A DNA stretch of 5,839 nt from Comamonadaceae bacterium. Its GTDB lineage: Bacteria > Pseudomonadota > Gammaproteobacteria > Burkholderiales > Burkholderiaceae_C. The stretch lies in NCBI GenBank assembly GCA_947478935.1, contig CANJXV010000170.1:1-5839 (forward strand). The letters run 5' to 3'. Every line of letters begins with the position of its first letter. Within the stretch, counting starts at the first letter, position 1. This document shows positions 5,084-5,839 of the stretch, piece by piece. The position numbers and the translations under genes were made by a program. Below the pieces are notes generated by a model that ran no database searches, had not been told where the DNA came from, and saw nothing but the letters and a program-made list of their open reading frames with translations.

Positions 5084-5839
5084 ATGCAATTGATTATCAC
5101 GGATCCCCGGCTCTCGCGCAGTTATGTGCTGCAGACGAGCCCTGGCGGCGTTGCGCTGGCGCTGGCAGGGTTTTTCATTGCGGTGACCCTCGTCTCTGCC
5201 GTTATTTACCACTGGATTTTGCTCAAAGGCGCGCGCGAAGGCTGGCCGGTTATCAGCCAGGTGATGCGCCTGGTGGTCAAGGACGAGTTTGACCAGCGGG
5301 ACCGGTATGTGCGCGAAAACATTGAGGTGCTGGCCAAACGCATGGGCGAGATGCAAGCTAAGTTGATGCAAATGGAGTCGCTGGCCGAGCGCGTATCGGG
5401 GCTTGCGGGCCTAGACCCAGCGCAAGTGCGCACCACCCCTGGTCGCGGCGGCACGCTGGTGGCCGGGCGCACCATGAACCTTCAAGAGCTGCAGACCGTC
5501 ATGGACCACATCGAGGTCGATACCAGCGCCCGCAACGACTTGATGACTGCCATTGAGTCGCGCCTGTTCGAGCAAAAAATAAAAAAACTGATGATTCCCA
5601 CGCAAATGCCTGTGCCCGAGGTCAGCACCGGCTCGGGTTTTGGCTGGCGTATCGACCCTTTTACCGGCATGAGCGCCTTGCACCAGGGCCTGGATTTCCC
5701 AGCGCCGGTGGGCACCACCGTGCTTTCGGCTGCGGGCGGCGTGGTGGTGACGCAGGAGGTGCAGCCAAATTACGGTCTGGTGATTGAGGTAGACCATGGC
5801 AACGAGGTGTTGACGCGCTATGCCCATCTCTCCCGCACC
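5084..5839 (+). CDS. Membrane-anchored M23 (LytM-type) peptidase, partial (runs off right edge)
   Basis: 252 codons are visible. Residues 1-20 are a short cytoplasmic segment (MQLIITDPRLSRSYVLQ) and about 22-47 form one transmembrane helix, so the rest is probably periplasmic. Residues about 70-107 form a charged, heptad-like coiled coil, followed by a linker. The M23 domain begins at GSGFGWRIDPFTG (183-195), with zinc ligands His200 and Asp204 in HQGLDF and the catalytic-type His248 in YAHLS. The final HxH motif lies beyond the edge, so whether this is an active endopeptidase or a degenerate amidase activator of the EnvC/NlpD kind cannot be decided; both visible ligands are intact. Family knowledge: such proteins cut cross-links in peptidoglycan or activate amidases during growth and division. 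An A6-T-A7 tract at 5574-5587 encodes residues 164-168 between the coiled coil and the catalytic domain. In related genomes secA often follows, which cannot be seen here. Confidence 0.9.
   Translation, partial: MQLIITDPRLSRSYVLQTSPGGVALALAGFFIAVTLVSAVIYHWILLKGAREGWPVISQVMRLVVKDEFDQRDRYVRENIEVLAKRMGEMQAKLMQMESLAERVSGLAGLDPAQVRTTPGRGGTLVAGRTMNLQELQTVMDHIEVDTSARNDLMTAIESRLFEQKIKKLMIPTQMPVPEVSTGSGFGWRIDPFTGMSALHQGLDFPAPVGTTVLSAAGGVVVTQEVQPNYGLVIEVDHGNEVLTRYAHLSRT
5581..5587 (+). other. In-phase A7 slippery-type run in the M23 peptidase gene
   Basis: The zero frame reads ATA AAA AAA CTG, so the run has the A_AAA_AAA phase of a -1 slippery heptamer, and it follows another A6 (5574-5579) separated by one T. 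After a -1 slip the frame stays open to a TGA at 5785-5787, giving a product without the M23 domain; a +1 slip stops at once (TGA at 5589-5591). No upstream Shine-Dalgarno-like stimulator or downstream stem was identified, so function is not claimed. Confidence 0.3.

Overview
The window is a gene-dense, GC-rich stretch (about 60% by eye) of ordinary chromosomal housekeeping DNA. It most likely comes from a betaproteobacterium of the order Burkholderiales, possibly near Comamonadaceae. This rests on remembered protein resemblance and gene order: yqgE-ruvX-pyrR-pyrB-pyrC' as also found in Pseudomonas, an acyltransferase behind it, and a DUF721/DciA-like gene divergent from an M23 peptidase. No search was run, so genus is not claimed. 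I saw no insertion sequence, CRISPR array, tRNA, rRNA, prophage or obvious transfer signature, and no gene-free stretch longer than about 25 bases.

Layout. At the left edge, on the minus strand, lies the 5' end of a DNA photolyase gene (phrB, 50 codons visible). Only 21 bp away a plus-strand cluster starts: yqgE, ruvX (yqgF), pyrR, pyrB, an inactive-type dihydroorotase homologue (pyrC', also called pyrX) and a PlsC-type acyltransferase. The first three genes are joined by two ATGA overlaps, and the remaining gaps are 3, 10 and 18 nt, so the six genes look like one transcription unit. The acyltransferase gene ends convergently, with a 15-bp overlap, on a minus-strand gene for a short DUF721/DciA-like protein. 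Divergent from that gene, 23 bp away, a membrane-anchored M23 (LytM-type) peptidase gene begins and runs off the right edge.

How the genes work together. PyrB (aspartate transcarbamoylase) catalyses the committed step of pyrimidine synthesis. PyrC' has kept the dihydroorotase fold signatures but lost nearly all its metal ligands, so it most likely serves as the structural partner of PyrB, as in the class A ATCase of Pseudomonas. A true dihydroorotase should therefore be encoded elsewhere. PyrR is a uracil/PRPP-sensing regulator or phosphoribosyltransferase homologue, but no recognisable attenuator precedes it here. RuvX and YqgE are conserved passengers of this operon. The most notable observations are the loss of the PyrC' active site, the very tight phrB/yqgE intergenic region with a possible leaderless start for yqgE, and two in-phase A7 runs in pyrB and the peptidase gene. 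I did not find a convincing previously undescribed system.
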